Of a stretch of DNA of 64,000 bases, positions 11,040 to 24,800 are shown piece by piece. This DNA comes from Adenophora triphylla var. japonica. Its lineage: Eukaryota; Streptophyta; Magnoliopsida; Asterales; Campanulaceae. How positions within the stretch are numbered: position 1 is the stretch's first letter; each line of letters opens with the position of its first letter. Location: positions 121,899 to 185,898 of the forward strand of contig JAFEMH010004916.1 in NCBI GenBank assembly GCA_022495995.1, in the 5' to 3' direction. The notes beneath the pieces were generated by a model. That model worked only from the letters and a program-made list of their open reading frames with translations, made no database searches and was not told the DNA's origin. The position numbers were made by a program, and so were the translations under genes.

Positions 11040-11940
11040 TCATGGCAGTGGTAGCCCTGTGTATCTTGGGTAGGTCCAGAACATTCTACGGACCGGGTTA
11101 GCCTTGGTTCCCCTGAACTTGTTGAGGCTATCCTGTAGCTTTAGCCATCCTGCCGTAGGAGTGGGCTCTGTGATGTTTCCTGGTTGTGTGGGACCCTTTA
11201 CAAAGTAGTCAGCCAAATTAGGACTGAAGGGGAGAGATTTAGGGTTGTCGACTGGGACCTTTCCTGTGGCAGCTTCAAATCTCTTTCCTTTTGCAGTGTC
11301 CACTGGGGAGGCCTCATATCCCAGGCCGTGGCGAGTATTTTGTCCTTTTACTTCGATGAGTTTGAAAGTTCCTTGTTGGCGCTTCCCCAGACCGAGGCCG
11401 TAGATAGCTCATTTTTCTCATCATTTTCAAGACCGGTGGGATTTTATCCCGAGTGACCGTCAGATCTATGTTGCACACTTGGGCCTTGGGAGGCTCGACC
11501 GTGAAGCCCGTTAGCATGTGACCTTCCTCGTCATGTTTGATTTCCAGAATAGGTATTCCGCCTGTATCTGTGCCCTCTAAAGTGACTAAATCCCCGTAAA
11601 TGGTCGTCAGATCCCCATTCGAGACGAATTTCACACACTGGTGGAGGCTTGAGGCGACCCCTTTGACTTGGTGCAGCCAAGGTCTTCCCAGCAGGGCATT
11701 GAAAGTAATCGGGATGTCGATAACCCGGAATTCCACAGTATCAATTTCTCGTCCAAACCAGAGGTCTAAAGTAGCAACTCCGAGGACTGCTCGGGATGTT
11801 GAGTCGTAGGCTTTGATTTGAGAGAAGAAGGCTTCAAGTCTCGTAGTCTTGATATCAAGCAAGCTCATGATCTTTGCTGGAAGAATGTTCATTCCGGACC
11901 CATTATCAACCAGGACCCGAGGGAGGCGTCGTTCATCCAC
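11040..11940 (-). pseudogene. Ogre-type aspartic protease and downstream linker
   Basis: The minus-strand frame 11940-11314 (208 codons) starts PRVLVDNGSGMNILPAKIM. It shows the retropepsin DNGSG site, then YDSTSRAVLGVATLDLWFG, FRVIDIPITFNALLGRPWLHQVKGVASSLHQCVKF and a glycine-rich tail. This block order is diagnostic of the Tat/Ogre lineage, whose protease has DNGS rather than DTGA or DSGA. A second frame, 11303-11040, contains LPFSPNLADYFVKGPTQPG, resembling the linker that precedes RT in these elements. The protease domain itself looks intact. It should cleave the Gag-Pol polyprotein in the virus-like particle. Confidence 0.85.
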
Positions 11941-14900
11941 TGGATCATGATGAAGAGAGGCTCATTATGATCAGCCCCAAATTGAGGGAGGTCGAGATCT
12001 CGTGAAAGTGATTATGTTCCCGTAGTGGATGTTTCCAATCACCGTACCACATCATCGGGAGTAGCATCAATAGGCACGAGAGTGCGAGCCAGGCTTTCTT
12101 CCAGCCTTCGCCTTATGGGGATAAGACGAAGTGAGTAGAGACCAGAGGGAAATGTTGGCCCGTGTTTGCTTCAACTGGGTGAGCACGGGATCCTCTTTTT
12201 CGGGTCCTGGAGTTTCACTGTCTTAGCATAGGGGCGGCGATCTTCTTTTGGTGCTTGGTCTCGTGGCCTTCTTATCTCGCCTTGGGATTTCCTTGGAAGA
12301 TCTGCCCGCAGATCGGGTCAACAGATTAACTTCCTCATCGATCGTCTCTTGACCGGATTTCTTCAATGCTGCTAGGGTCAATGGGGGAGCCCTTTTGGCT
12401 ATTGGCCATTGGTTCTGACGGAGTCTAGTGACAGTGAGAGGCTGAGCTGTACTGGCTCCTTCCTGGGCGGCCCTTATAACTGCTTCCCAAGTTACAGGCT
12501 TTCGGGTTTGGGGTTGTGTTGTTGCCCCCTGGATGGCCCACAGAGCTAGGGCGTCCTCTGATTCACTCTCATGGCCGGCCTTGCTCATAGTTATCATGCA
12601 ACAAGAGTCGCTATTGTCGGGACTCGGCGGCTTTTCGATTTCATCCCTTGGATGGCCCACAGAGTTGTGGCTATCAGCCTCCATCTCATCGTATATCCTT
12701 TTTCTTTCAGTCTTGCAGGTAGGGCAGCCACAGGTGAAGGATAGGCAACGTTCCCCTTCGGAGCTTGAGGTAGCGGCTCGATAGATCTGTGTCCAAATAA
12801 GGAGCACCCGGGGTCCATTGTCGGGCCCTGTAGCAATTAGAAAGGCGTCATGTGGACTCATAGGTATGAAGGCCACTGGGGAGACGTTCGAATCGATAAC
12901 CCTTTTCGGTGATTGCGAGGCATTCGCCGCGCTCGAGCGGCCGGCCGCTGACCCTTACGGTTGTTACGCCATCCGTTCGTGGGAAAGAAGAAAAAGATCC
13001 GATAACGTTTACGAATTCTTCATCTTCCGGTGGCTGAAACCCTCCATTTTCGACCAGTGCTTCAATAAACCCTCTCCATTCACCATTCAGGTTCTTATAA
13101 GGAACGTTGTGTTCTAGGATTTCGGATATGTACGGATGCGGGCGCGGGCTTTCTTGTCCCTCATCCTCTCGGAGTATCCGGGCATTGGCCACAAATGCAT
13201 CTTACAAGTGACACCTCGTAGGGTCCGTCTCCATTGGTATACGATCCGCATTTCCGGCGGTCCTTCATCGTTGCTTGCCGATAACCAACCATTGTGCTCG
13301 GCTCCCATGGGCTCATGATCGTTCCAGCATTGTTTCCGGATCTGGGGCCTCAGCTGACTCTTCACTCGTCATCATCATCGTCATCGCTGCCGTCGGAATC
13401 TTCTTCCCATACTACCGGGATTTCGGCTGAGAGGGAACGTCGATCAAACCTGTTGGGGGAATATGGGTGCGTGCAACCGCAAAAGTTGTCATATGTTCCC
13501 ATTCCCGGAAGTGGCAATTGTGACTCAGCTTCTCCTCCCAGAAATTGCGGGGGAAGAGTGAGAGGGGGTGGCACGTATTTGACACTGTGTAGGATATAGA
13601 AGGAATCCTCCTCTTCCGATTCTTCGCTGTTCTCGGGATCATATTCGGGCTCTCCTAGAGCCAATTTGCAGAAGTGTACTAGCTCCAGATGCTCTTCGGC
13701 CTCTTTGCTGATAAGCCCCAGTACGGGTGCTCGCCGGAAACTTTCTTGCTCAATCTTTCTTGACTGTTCTAACCATCTTGTATAAATAGTTCTTTCATGT
13801 TTACGGCGGAACGGCCCCGGTTCTTCGGTATCGGCCTTCCCTTCACCCGAAAAATAGCGGGCCTCGTATTCTTGCAAGGAGTCTCGACATGAGACCAAGA
13901 TGGGTTGATTCGTTCGATATCCTCGAGGCCGAGGGGAATCCGAATTCGGGATCCTCGACGAGATTGGCCACGGGTATTTGGGGACCTTCATCGGCATCTT
14001 CCCGGGCGTGTGAAGATTCTCCGCATTCAATCATATTCACCTGATTATGGTTCCGTGGCAATGATTTTTGATCGTGTTGGCCCCTCGGGGCCTTCCAACT
14101 TTCCTTGCTCTATTAGCCCCGAATTGCCTTTTTCAGAGTAAAGCAAATTGTCACCGATGTCCGTGAGCTTGATGAAAGGCACAATACTTTGTAGTATCCA
14201 CGGGAGCATTCGGATTTACGGGTTGGAAATTCTCCAAAGGCCGCAGCAAGCCTTCTTTCACCAGTCCCCTAAAGATGTCATTCAGGGGCATTCCAAAGTT
14301 TTCGAGATTTATGACCCGCGGTCCAGGCTCGGCCGGTTTCCTGGGAGCAAAAGGAGTCGTGTTATTACATTCCTGTCCCGCATAGTTAATCGTCTCTTTG
14401 CCTTTGGCGAGAGCAGGGGCGTGTTTGCGAAGGAGCCCGATATCCGTAGGCGTGCAGCAGCCGGTTGCCGATTGTAGGCCTTTTCAAACTTAGCTGCAGA
14501 GTTAACCATGGCCCGTAAGTCTGCGAGTATGGGAAGTGACCGAGGGAGGCTCTCGGATGTGGTTTCAAGCATGACCGGAAGATGTCCAGTTGTTCCTCTT
14601 CGGAAGGAGGGATGGCCATTTCACCGAGTTTCGTATTCCACCGCTTGTAGAAGTCCCCAACATTCTCATCAGACGCCGTATCGTTGTTTGTAGGTCCACC
14701 CTATTAGTTTCCCATTCCAAGTTGGCCTTATATTTTTCTCGTGAAGGCATTGGTAATCTGGTCCCACGTAGCCCCGGCTTCAGGTTTCAAACGGAAGAAC
14801 CACTTTAAGGCACCGGACTTCAAGGATAGATCGAAATAGTCGGCCCAACCTGGCGATTGGTACATCCTTTGGCTTTCATCGCCAAGGTATATGTGTCCAA

Positions 14901-16033
14901 ATGGGTTTTCGGACATGCGGTCCCATCAAAGAGATCCAGATTAGGCATCACGAATTTGTGGGGCGGAGGAACAATGGAGTCCGGTCCGTAGGCCTAAGGC
15001 GATTTCTTGGCGCCGGTTCGGCGATCTGCGCTTTCATTTCCTTGTGTTGTTCCATGAACCGGGCCGGATGAGGGTCTTGTGGCGGAACCATGGCATTCAA
15101 GCTAGTGGTTGAGCTAGAGAGAGGAGCTACCACCGGAGGCGGTGGTGGAGGGAATGGCCGATCCGGGGACGTAGGTGAAAACCCGTCCTGGGCCGAGTTA
15201 CCCTGGGAGCATGAGTAGGAGCTCGAGCAAAAGGGTAGAATCTTGCGGCTTGGGCTTGCTGTTGATTTTCAACTGGCAAAGTAGGTGGGGGCAGCCCCGA
15301 TGTAGCCGGATAACTTGGATTTCAGTGGGGCCCGTAAGTAGGCTTGAGTGCTCCGCCGTCCGGATTGTTGAATTGCATGGCCGTGTGGTGAAGGTGTGTA
15401 ACCCGGGGGTACTGCGGTCCTGGTGATTCGGATGACACCGGGATGGAGGCTTGGTAACCCATAGAAGTCTCGAGTGAGGAATGGATTTGTGTGAGGAGCT
15501 CAACTAGTACTGCTCGAGGAGGGGCTCCCGATCGTGGCCCGCAACTTGTGGCGGCATTCCGAACCGCGGCCGTTGCTGTGAGGGTCCGGATTGATCGGTT
15601 CCGAACTGAGGAGGGATCCCGATTAGCTGTGGCATTCCGAGATAGCCCCCACCATGAGAAGACATTCCGTACCGATTTTGCCCCCACCGATTCAGGCCGT
15701 CGGGCCGCATGGATCCGGTGGTCTCGTGGTCGGGAGCCGGGCCGACCCGAAAATCGAGGAGCATGGGTTCTCGGTAGTGGCACCATAGGAGGTGGGTGGC
15801 GGCATCCTGGTGTAATCAGGGCGACCGAGAGTGGGGTTGGCATCCTCGTCTTCTTCCACGGTGAAGGTGCCATCGGGATTGAGGCTGGCGGCCAGACCGT
15901 GACTCTTAATAGCCTCCATAAGGCTGTTTAGCTGTGCTTCCTGTCGTAACCTCATCTGTTCTGCTAACTGATTCCACTGGTGCTCTGTCTGAGGGGTCCC
16001 GGGAGGCGGAGTGACGTTATCCCCATCATTACC
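11941..16033 (-). pseudogene. Ogre-type gag region, multiple frameshifts
   Basis: On the minus strand, gag continues from the start codon at 25211-25209 across the nested insertion, giving GNDGDNVTPPPGTPQTEHQW and a Gln/Glu-rich N-terminus (15.7-16.03 kb). The core retrotransposon gag domain is visible at 14728-14916: MYQSPGWADYFDLSLKSGAL, WFFRLKPEAGATWDQITNAF. Charged, Pro-rich segments follow (13362-14030, ending in an Asp run), and a Cys-containing segment at 12223-12876 (CGCPTCKTERK) precedes the protease. Frames alternate many times, so no single long ORF survives. The gag protein should form the particle and bind RNA. There is no clear CCHC knuckle. Confidence 0.75.
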
Positions 16034-16879
16034 TGTGAGGACTCCCACCCCGGGACCTATAAAGTCGTGCCCCAGCTGGAGGGTCCCCAAACCAACTTCT
16101 AAAAATTTTAAAACTTTTTGTTTAAATAATTGAAAAATTGAATAAACTTTTGGAACCCAACTATAACCTGTTTTAATTTACAACATTACATAGAAAATAT
16201 TTATAAAATGTTATACATATCTCTTTTCTCAATTTAATAATAATCACACTTATTCCCAACTCCCAAACAGTACACATACCCTGACAACCCAAGAGACGGT
16301 CCAAACTCCTTTCCGGCCTCACCGGTTCGATCTACCTGTCTCAGCTGAAGCTAAAAAAATTAAAGGGAGACGGGGTGAGGAATAATCTCAGTAAGCTATT
16401 ATGCATGCAGCAAGATGCCAAATAAGATGCAACACGTAAACAAGTTGTTCAACATCATATTTGGAATACTGTAAACACATTACATTACCTGATCTTACCT
16501 TTTCCCGTCTGAACAATAAGTCGTAATACGTGGGTATGGGCTTACATCCTCTTGGGAACCCATCCTCTATATGTGTGAACGGCTTAGGCCTATTCACGCC
16601 TTACAAGACCCATTTTCCAGGGAACCATGTAAGGTATCGGTATCCTATGAACCGCTTAGGCATATTCATAGTAATCGAGCCCCAAACCGTGGCCACAGCT
16701 GGGGTGGAAACGGACACAGTATAATGAAATCCGAGCACCTTATGTTACAACATCTCATAAGTGGTCGCATTCCATTATACCCCGAAATATCACCGATATT
16801 GATCACAATCATAATCACATTCAAGCACATAACGCTTACTTGAAGTCAAATCCACCCAATAGGATATCATATATAAAAC

Positions 16880-17075
16880 ATGGCACAATTACTCATGTTG
16901 AACAGTATAGAACATGGTACAATTACTCATGTTGAACAGTATAGAACATGGTACAATTACTCATGTTGAACAGTATAGAACATGGTACAATTACTCATGT
17001 TGAACAGTATAGAACATGGTACAATTACTCATGTTGAATGAGTATAGAACATGGTACAATTACTCATGTTGAACA
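16880..17075. repeat. 34-bp tandem repeat in LTR, 6 copies
   Basis: Units containing ACAATTACTCATGTTGAA and AGTATAGAACATGGT repeat every 34 bp. The partner LTR has five copies at 22738-22898, so the array length changed between the two LTRs. Confidence 0.92.
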
Positions 17076-17515
17076 TCTCAATTAGTGTAACATGTATATA
17101 AACACTAATGAGTCAATATAATCCACGTATGGCATGTATGCTCATAAACAATACAATGATGACGTGCATCAAATACCTCACGCACCAATTTAACATATAA
17201 CCATCCCCAAGTAACCACGTAGGGGTATAATAACATACAAGTAGCTCTAGGCGTTCATAATATCCCGCTACACAACTTTCCTTTAGGTTCCATAAACAAA
17301 TACCAAGTTTCTATAAACTTTGGTTCTCCATTAACAATGGCTTCCAACCCGGTTCAACGCGATATTTAGACTACTTCCTCAATTCCATTTTAACTACGAG
17401 AGACATCATTATGAAGCTCAAGTGTTCTAATTCCTCCTATGATGAAGAGGGTTCCATCTCATTCTAAGTTAAATTTGTTCTCAAGCTTTAAAAGTGAATT
17501 CATAAATTCGATGCG

Positions 17516-17665
17516 AGGCACGACTCGTGCCCTCGGGCACGACTTCGTGCCTTTTTCCCACAAACTTCCCGGAAACGACTTGGCTATTCTTCACGACTCG
17601 TTTTCACGAGTGGCACAAGGGCACGACTCGTGCTTCTTGGCACGACTCGTGCCACGACCAAAATC
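17516..17665. repeat. palindrome cluster GGCACGA-C-TCGTGCC in LTR
   Basis: Several full or half copies of a 15-bp dyad, seven-base arms around one C, lie in about 150 bp. The equivalent stretch of the other LTR is 23338-23475. The arrangement suggests protein-binding sites or hairpins in the LTR. No function is known to me. Confidence 0.7.
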
Positions 17666-19346
17666 GGACATCGATTGCGTACACCAAAGAAGGTTACACA
17701 AAACCATTCCATCCATTCCCCTGTTTCTTCCCAAGGCCAAGACCAATTCCCAACCTACCAAAAGTAGTTTATACCCCATTTTTAACTCATAACAACACTC
17801 CATCCATGACTTATAACATTTATACTCCACAAATCCCAAAGGTGATGAACTATTTCATTGATTTTCCATATTCATCAACCCCAAGCTTTCTACCATTTTT
17901 CTCAACCAAACACGTAATCAACCAAGTTTAACAAACTTTTGACATCTTTAAAACATAAATCAAAGCATACGCTCAACATCGAAAGGAAATCCATAATAAC
18001 TTACTTATCTTTCCATTTCAACCAAACCAGTTTACTAGATATATATATTTAGACTATAATTATACTCCCTCTGCCATGTAACATTTTTACATTTAACAAC
18101 CATATCATTCTCGTCCCAATTATCACCACACTAACCCTACAACCTTAATTCACTTTATTATAAGTTTCCAATTCAATACCCCAAATTTTTCCTCCATGCC
18201 ATATAGCCATTTTATACCTTTTTTTTTCTCCTTACTTTCAATTCCTATCTCAAAAGCCAATCAATTTATCAATTTCATCCATAATCATTTCTAGGGTAAT
18301 AACAACATCATATATTAAACCCCAAACAATAACACATACTTCATTTTACTCATCCCAAAGCGTTATGCCCAATTAAAGTAAACAATTTCCACCAACGTAA
18401 TGTCACCCATAATTATTCATAAAGCCAAGAGACAAACACCTAATTCACAAAACATTTATATAAACAATGTATTTACTGATTAGAAGTCATATCATTTTAA
18501 CCTCAATTTACTCCTATTGTTCACCTTAACAATAATACAATCTATACTCCTTCAAAACCCATTCAATAATCCATCTTCTTTTATTTTATTCCTACAACCC
18601 AAATAATTTCCGAAATTTATCAAAAGCCAAACATATATTGATCCCAAATATCAAATATTATTTAAAACACGTAATATCATCATTTCTCGTAGTATGAACA
18701 ATTATTCGAAAGAAATCATAATAACTTACCTAAAAATATGTCGAAACGGAAATACGATCTGATCGGCTCTAAACGTTCTCCTCGCCTTCCTGATCGCTCC
18801 GCCGCAGTCGGATCGTTAATCGGAACAACGGTTGATTTTTGGGAATTTTTGGAAAATATTTGGGGACGGAGGAAGTATTTCTCTTTCTTTCTCTCTTCCT
18901 CACTCACTCTCGTACACTCTCTCTCTCTTTCTCGGTTCATACTGAAGGTGAAGGAAGAAGGAGTAGTATATATATATAAATCAATTTTACAATTTAGCCC
19001 TCCAAGCTTTAGGTTATTTTGAACAACTACATTAAGTTTCCCATTACACCTAAATCCCCTCCACTTTTGTAAAGCTTTTTAAATGATATTTTTAATATTA
19101 TAACTCTCCTACAAAATCTCCATTTATTCCATTTAAACATTAAATAATTGAAATTAATTTATTAACACACTTAAAATATCACACAATTTATTAACATACT
19201 AAAATGTCAAATAATTTATTATTAACATGTTAAAACTAACATATAAAATTTTCAATTATTATGAAATGCATAAAATAAAATGCTACGGCCCCGCTCCAAG
19301 TGCCCAACACGTGAGTAAAATGGTGCCTAAGTTTCGGGTCGTGACA

Positions 19347-19362
19347 TTCACTCCCCCTTAAA
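19347..19362 (-). promoter_or_regulatory. polypurine tract of Tekay-like element
   Basis: The minus strand reads TTTAAGGGGGAGTGAA directly before the 3' LTR, a canonical chromovirus polypurine tract. Confidence 0.85.
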
Positions 19363-19608
19363 TAAAATTCGTCCCGAATTTTAAACATACTTACCTGAAT
19401 ACTCAAATGATCACAAATCTCTCACGCCTCTCGGATTCCTACAACCCAAGGACTTCTTTACTAATATGATTCTTCCACTACACTTTCACAACTCAAATTT
19501 CCTAGGTTTCCATTTCTGGATTGGATTCTAATATCACTCAATGGTTTTTCCACATAAGTTAGACCCACATGAATAGCCTTGATCGAAAAACTCAACGCAA
19601 GGAAATGG

Positions 19609-21100
19609 TTATAAGGACTCTTCTCCACTGTAATGCTGCATACGGCGTCGCTTCAACACTGGACTGATAACTGTTGATGTATGCACTTCAACTAAAGTTA
19701 CACGAACTTCTCGAAGTAAATGAAAGTCCATCGAATACTCACATAACCTATTCTCAAGATTCTGGATAGTTCTCTCTGCCTGTCTGCCCAATCCATCCGG
19801 AAATCCCAAAATCTCGTACTACGTCTTCCACAACAGCAACACGAATCTCGAATCTCGGTCTGATATAATGTAGTGACTAATATTCCATAGAATCGATCAA
19901 TCCTCTCGTCTATACACTGGTGCTAACTTCCCTGACAATGGTTCATCACTCTTGGTATAAATGAGCCGACTTCCATCAATATATCCACTATTACTCGAAT
20001 ATGTCCAACTTCTTCGATGTTGAAGGTAATTCCGTTATGAAATCCATCAAATGTCTTCTTATCCTCATTCTTCAAATCCCTTCTCAATTCTCGATACATC
20101 TGCAAATGTCTTGAATTCATCACCATTCTCAATTTATGATCTTCCTCTAGAATGTCTCTTACTCTCTTACGAATATAGGTAGACCCATTTTGTCGTTGAA
20201 GGTTAATATTCCATCAGTCTTCAATACAATATCCTCGGTCCTTCTTTCTTGAAAATTATAGATAATTCCCTCGATTCAAAATCATTGGTTGAACTCCCAT
20301 AAGATCTCCGTTCCAAGTAGGTGTAGCTCGAACATTCGCAATTAATATCTCATCTCGTAATTCGCAGGATGGCAATGTTGATAAGAAGGTCTTTTAGTAA
20401 CTCCAACAATTTCTCCACCTGTTGTTCAATCCACTCGGATACATAATACTTCAACTCTGATGATTTGTACAAATCTCAAATTTAACTTCATGCAAAGGGG
20501 TATTTCCACTTAAGTAACGCAAAATAGTTGTAATCCATTCCATGCTTCCGCTGCGCCACTCTGATTCCCTCGAAGCATAAGCTATTGTCTTCCCAGCCTG
20601 AATAAAGCACAACCCAAATCTTTCTTTTGACGCGCACATGACAATTACAAGTTCACATCCATCAAGTAGGGTAAAGGTCAAAACATTAGTCAATCCATCT
20701 TCCATTCTGCAAAGTTGATTTCACACTTTAACGTTTCACATAAATGATACCTCCTTCGGAAGCAATTGAATCACTGGTGTTACAATTCTTGAAAATCCAT
20801 CAATACTCTTTTAATAATAACTGTCAATCCCAAAACAACGGAGTTCTAACTCTGTCGAAGGTTGTTCCATTTGATCAAGGCCTCAATCCTCGAAAAATGT
20901 AATACAATATCTCCTCGAGTCATACTCTTACGGAATTTCACCAACATTTGGTTCTCATGAAATGTAGATAACATAACTTGCAGTTGATTTCCAAAATCTT
21001 TCCACAACTCTGAGTATACAAAGATAGCATCCATCGAGCTGACCACTGAAATATCAAAATCGAGTTTAAAAATTCTACTCATCATATATGTACAACACAT
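19609..21100 (-). pseudogene. Tekay-like pol relics: RT, RNase H, integrase
   Basis: Four degraded segments stand in the gypsy order on the minus strand. RT-like (21100-20846): MSRIFKLDFDISVVSSMDAIFVYS and LSTFHENQMLVKF, where the YxDD catalytic pair is lost (reads SMDAI). RNase H-like (20705-20451): GLCFIQAGKTIAYASRE, then EICTNHQS. Integrase core-like (20132-19923): HIRVIVDILMEVGSFIP. Integrase distal (19809-19609): GRQAERTIQNLENRL. Every segment has substitutions at conserved residues and stops between segments. The decay is far older than the divergence between the two LTRs. Confidence 0.8.
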
Positions 21101-21868
21101 CCAATGCCCTTCTATAAGGTGTTTTAGATATGGGCAACCACCCTGTCTTTAAATCCATAAGGAATTCTATCGCTCTAACTGGCGGCACGCACTATTCTGA
21201 TAAAACACCTTACCAATTCCTTTACCAACAGTACGCGGGGTAATTTAGGTGACTTCTACTCAAGTCTCATACATAACGCAAGTAACTCTTACATTATTTA
21301 AACTATACTTATTGACATTTAATGCATATATGACATAAATATCAATTAATAACTTAGCCGCCTCAACTAAACACAGAGGCAATTCAACCATAGATAAGGA
21401 GACTCGCTTCTTGCGACAGTCCTCCCCAACACACCAACTACTTTACCAATTATGGTCAAGTAAAACAACAATCACGGATTGGTATATCTACCACATCCAT
21501 TGGCACTACATGCCCACATAATCACGACTACCATGATAATCAAGTATGATTTGAGGTACTATCCCATAGGAGTAGACACCTCCAGCACAAAAGGCAACTC
21601 TGAGGCAAATTATGCCAATAAAGCAGAAATATAATGCCACATAATAATGAGATGAACGGGGATTCATACAAGTATTGCCCCTACTTCCTGATACAGGTAA
21701 TATATTTCTAATGACAGCGGAGGATTCAATCTCTCCATATTACTCACGTTTTCTTAATCTCTTGGGGTCATTACTATTTTCGACCATTGAACAAATTCCT
21801 GCGCTAAACACTCGTCGTCAGGTATCACACACTCCCCCTTAGACTAGACTTCTACCCTTGACTTCTAA

Positions 21869-21885
21869 CCTTAGCTCTGATACCA
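21869..21885 (-). promoter_or_regulatory. primer binding site (initiator tRNA-Met)
   Basis: The minus strand reads TGGTATCAGAGCTAAGG two bases after the 5' LTR end, complementary to the 3' end of plant tRNA-iMet. Confidence 0.9.
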
Positions 21886-21887
21886 AC

Positions 21888-24800
21888 TGTGAGGACTCCC
21901 ACTCCGGGACCTATAAAGTCGTGCCCCAGCTGGAGGGTCCCCAAACCAACTTCTAAAAATTTTAAAACTTTTTGTTTAAATAATTGAAAAATTGAATAAA
22001 CTTTTGGAACCCAACTATAACCTGTTTTAATTTACAACATTACATAGAAAATATTTATAAAATGTTATACATATCTCTTTTCTCAATTTAATAATAATCA
22101 CACTTATTCCCAACTCCCAAACAGTACACATACCCTGACAACCCAAGAGACGGTCCAAACTCCTTTCCGGCCTCACCGGTTCGATCTACCTGTCTCAGCT
22201 GAAGCTAAAAAAATTAAAGGGAGACGGGGTGAGGAATAATCTCAGTAAGCTATTATGCATGCAGCAAGATGCCAAATAAGATGCAACACGTAAACAAGTT
22301 GTTCAACATCATATTTGGAATACTGTAAACACATTACATTACCTGATCTTACCTTTTCCCGTCTGAACAATAAGTCGTAATACGTGGGTATGGGCTTACA
22401 TCCTCTTGGGAACCCATCCTCTATATGTGTGAACGGCTTAGGCCTATTCACGCCTTACAAGACCCATTTTCCAGGGAACCATGTAAGGTATCAGTATCCT
22501 ATGAACTGCTTAGGCATATTCATAGTAACTGAGCCCCAAACTGTGGCCACAGTGGGGTGGAAACGGACACAGGTATAATAAAATCCGAGCACCTTATGTT
22601 ACAACATCTCATAAGTGGTCGCATTCCATTATACCCCCGAAATATCAGCTGATATTGATCACAATCATAATCACATTCAAGCACATAACAGTTACTTGAA
22701 GTCAAATCCACCCAATAGGATATCATATATAAAACATGGCACAATTACTCATGTTGAACAAGATAGAACATGGTACAATTACTCATGTTGAACAGTATAG
22801 AACATGGTACAATTACTCATGTTGAACAGTATAGAACATGGTACAATTACTCATGTTGAACAGTATAGAACATGGTACAATTACTCATGTTGAACATCTC
22901 AATTAGTGTAACATGTATATAAACACTAATGAGTCAATATAATCCACGTATGGCATGTATGCTCATAAACAATACAATGATGACGTGCATCAAATACCTC
23001 ACGCACCAATTTAACATATAACCATCCCCAAGTAACCACGTAGGGGTATAATAACATACAAGTAGCTCTAGGCGTTCATAATATCCCGCTACACAACTTT
23101 CCTTTAGGTTCCATAAACAAATACCAAGTTTCTATAAACTTTGGTTCTCCATTAACAATGGCTTCCAACCCGGTTCAACGCGATATTTAGACTACTTCCT
23201 CAATTCCATTTTAACTACGAGAGACATCATTATGAAGCTCAAGTGTTCTAATTCCTCCTATGATGAAGAGGGTTCCATCTCATTCTAAGTTAAATTGGTT
23301 CTCAAGCTTTAAAAGTGAATTCATAAATTCTGATGCAGGCACGACTCGTGCCCCTTGGCACGACTCGTGCCTTTTTCCCACAAACTTCCCAGAACGACTT
23401 GGCTATTCTTCACGACTCGTTTTCACGAGTGGCACAAGGGCACGACTCGTGCTTCTTGGCACGACTCGTGCCACGACCAAAATCAGACATCAGATTGCAG
23501 TGCACACCCGCAAGAAGGTTACACAAAACCATTCCATCCATTCCCTGTTTCTTCCCAAGGCCAAGACCAATTCCCAACCTACCAAAAGTAGTTTATACCC
23601 CATTTTTAACTCATAACAACACTCCATCCATGACTTATAACATTTATACTCCACAAATCCCAAAGGTGATGAACTATTTCATTGATTTTCCATATTCATC
23701 AACCCCAAGCTTTCTACCATTTTTCTCAACCAAACACGTAATCAACCAAGTTTAACAAACTTTTGACATCTTTAAAACATAAATCAAAGCATACGCTCAA
23801 CATCGAAAGGAAATCCATAATAACTTACTTATCTTTCCATTTCAACCAAACCAGTTTACTAGATATATATATTTAGACTATAATTATACTCCCTCTGCCA
23901 TGTAACATTTTTACATTTAACAACCATATCATTCTCGTCCCAATTATCACCACACTAACCCTACAACCTTAATTCACTTTATTATAAGTTTCCAATTCAA
24001 TACCCCAAATTTTTCCTCCATGCCATATAGCCATTTTATACCTTTTTTTTTTTCTACTTACTTTCAATTCCTATCTCAAAAGCCAATCAATTTATCAATT
24101 TCATCCATAATCATTTCTAGGGTAATAACAACATCATATATTAAACCCCAAACAATAACACATACTTCATTTTACTCATCCCAAAGCGTTATGCCCAATT
24201 AAAGTAAACAATTTCCACCAACGTAATGTCACCCATAATTATTCATAAAGCCAAGAGACAAACACCTAATTCACAAAACATTTATATAAACAATGTATTT
24301 ACTGATTAGAAGTCATATCATTTTAACCTCAATTTACTCCTATTGTTCACCTTAACAATAATACAATCTATACTCCTTCAAAACCCATTCAATAATCCAT
24401 CTTCTTTTATTTTATTCCTACAACCCAAATAATTTCCGAAATTTATCAAAAGCCAAACATATATTGATCCCAGAATATCAAATATTATTTAAAACACGTA
24501 ATATCATCATTTCTCGTAGTATGAACAATTATTCGAAAGAAATCATAATAACTTACCTAAAAATATGTCGAAACGGAAATACGATCTGATCGGCTCTAAA
24601 CGTTCTCCTCGCCTTCCTGATCGCTCCGCCGCAGTCGGATCGTTAATCGGAACAACGGTTGATTTTTGGGAATTTTTGGAAAATATTTGGGGACGGAGGA
24701 AGTATTTCTCTTTCTTTCTCTCTTCCTCACTCACTCTCGTACACTCTCTCTCTCTTTCTCGGTTCAGTATTCTTTCTCGGTTCATACTGAAGGTGAAGGA

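Larger units (their letters stand above)
16034..19346 (-). repeat. Tekay-like 3' LTR (3313 bp)
   Basis: It aligns with 21888-25191 over its whole length. Differences include CG versus TG/CA substitutions near 16640-16810, a 34-bp repeat array with six rather than five copies, and small indels near 17500-17690. The plus-strand borders are TGTGAGGACTCC and TCGTGACA. Confidence 0.95.

Noticed and set aside
17439..17931. Paired open frames in the Tekay-like LTR (also at 23260-23755)
   Set aside because: They appear in both LTR copies with different frames and indels. The text resembles no gag or host protein, so they are chance frames in LTR DNA.
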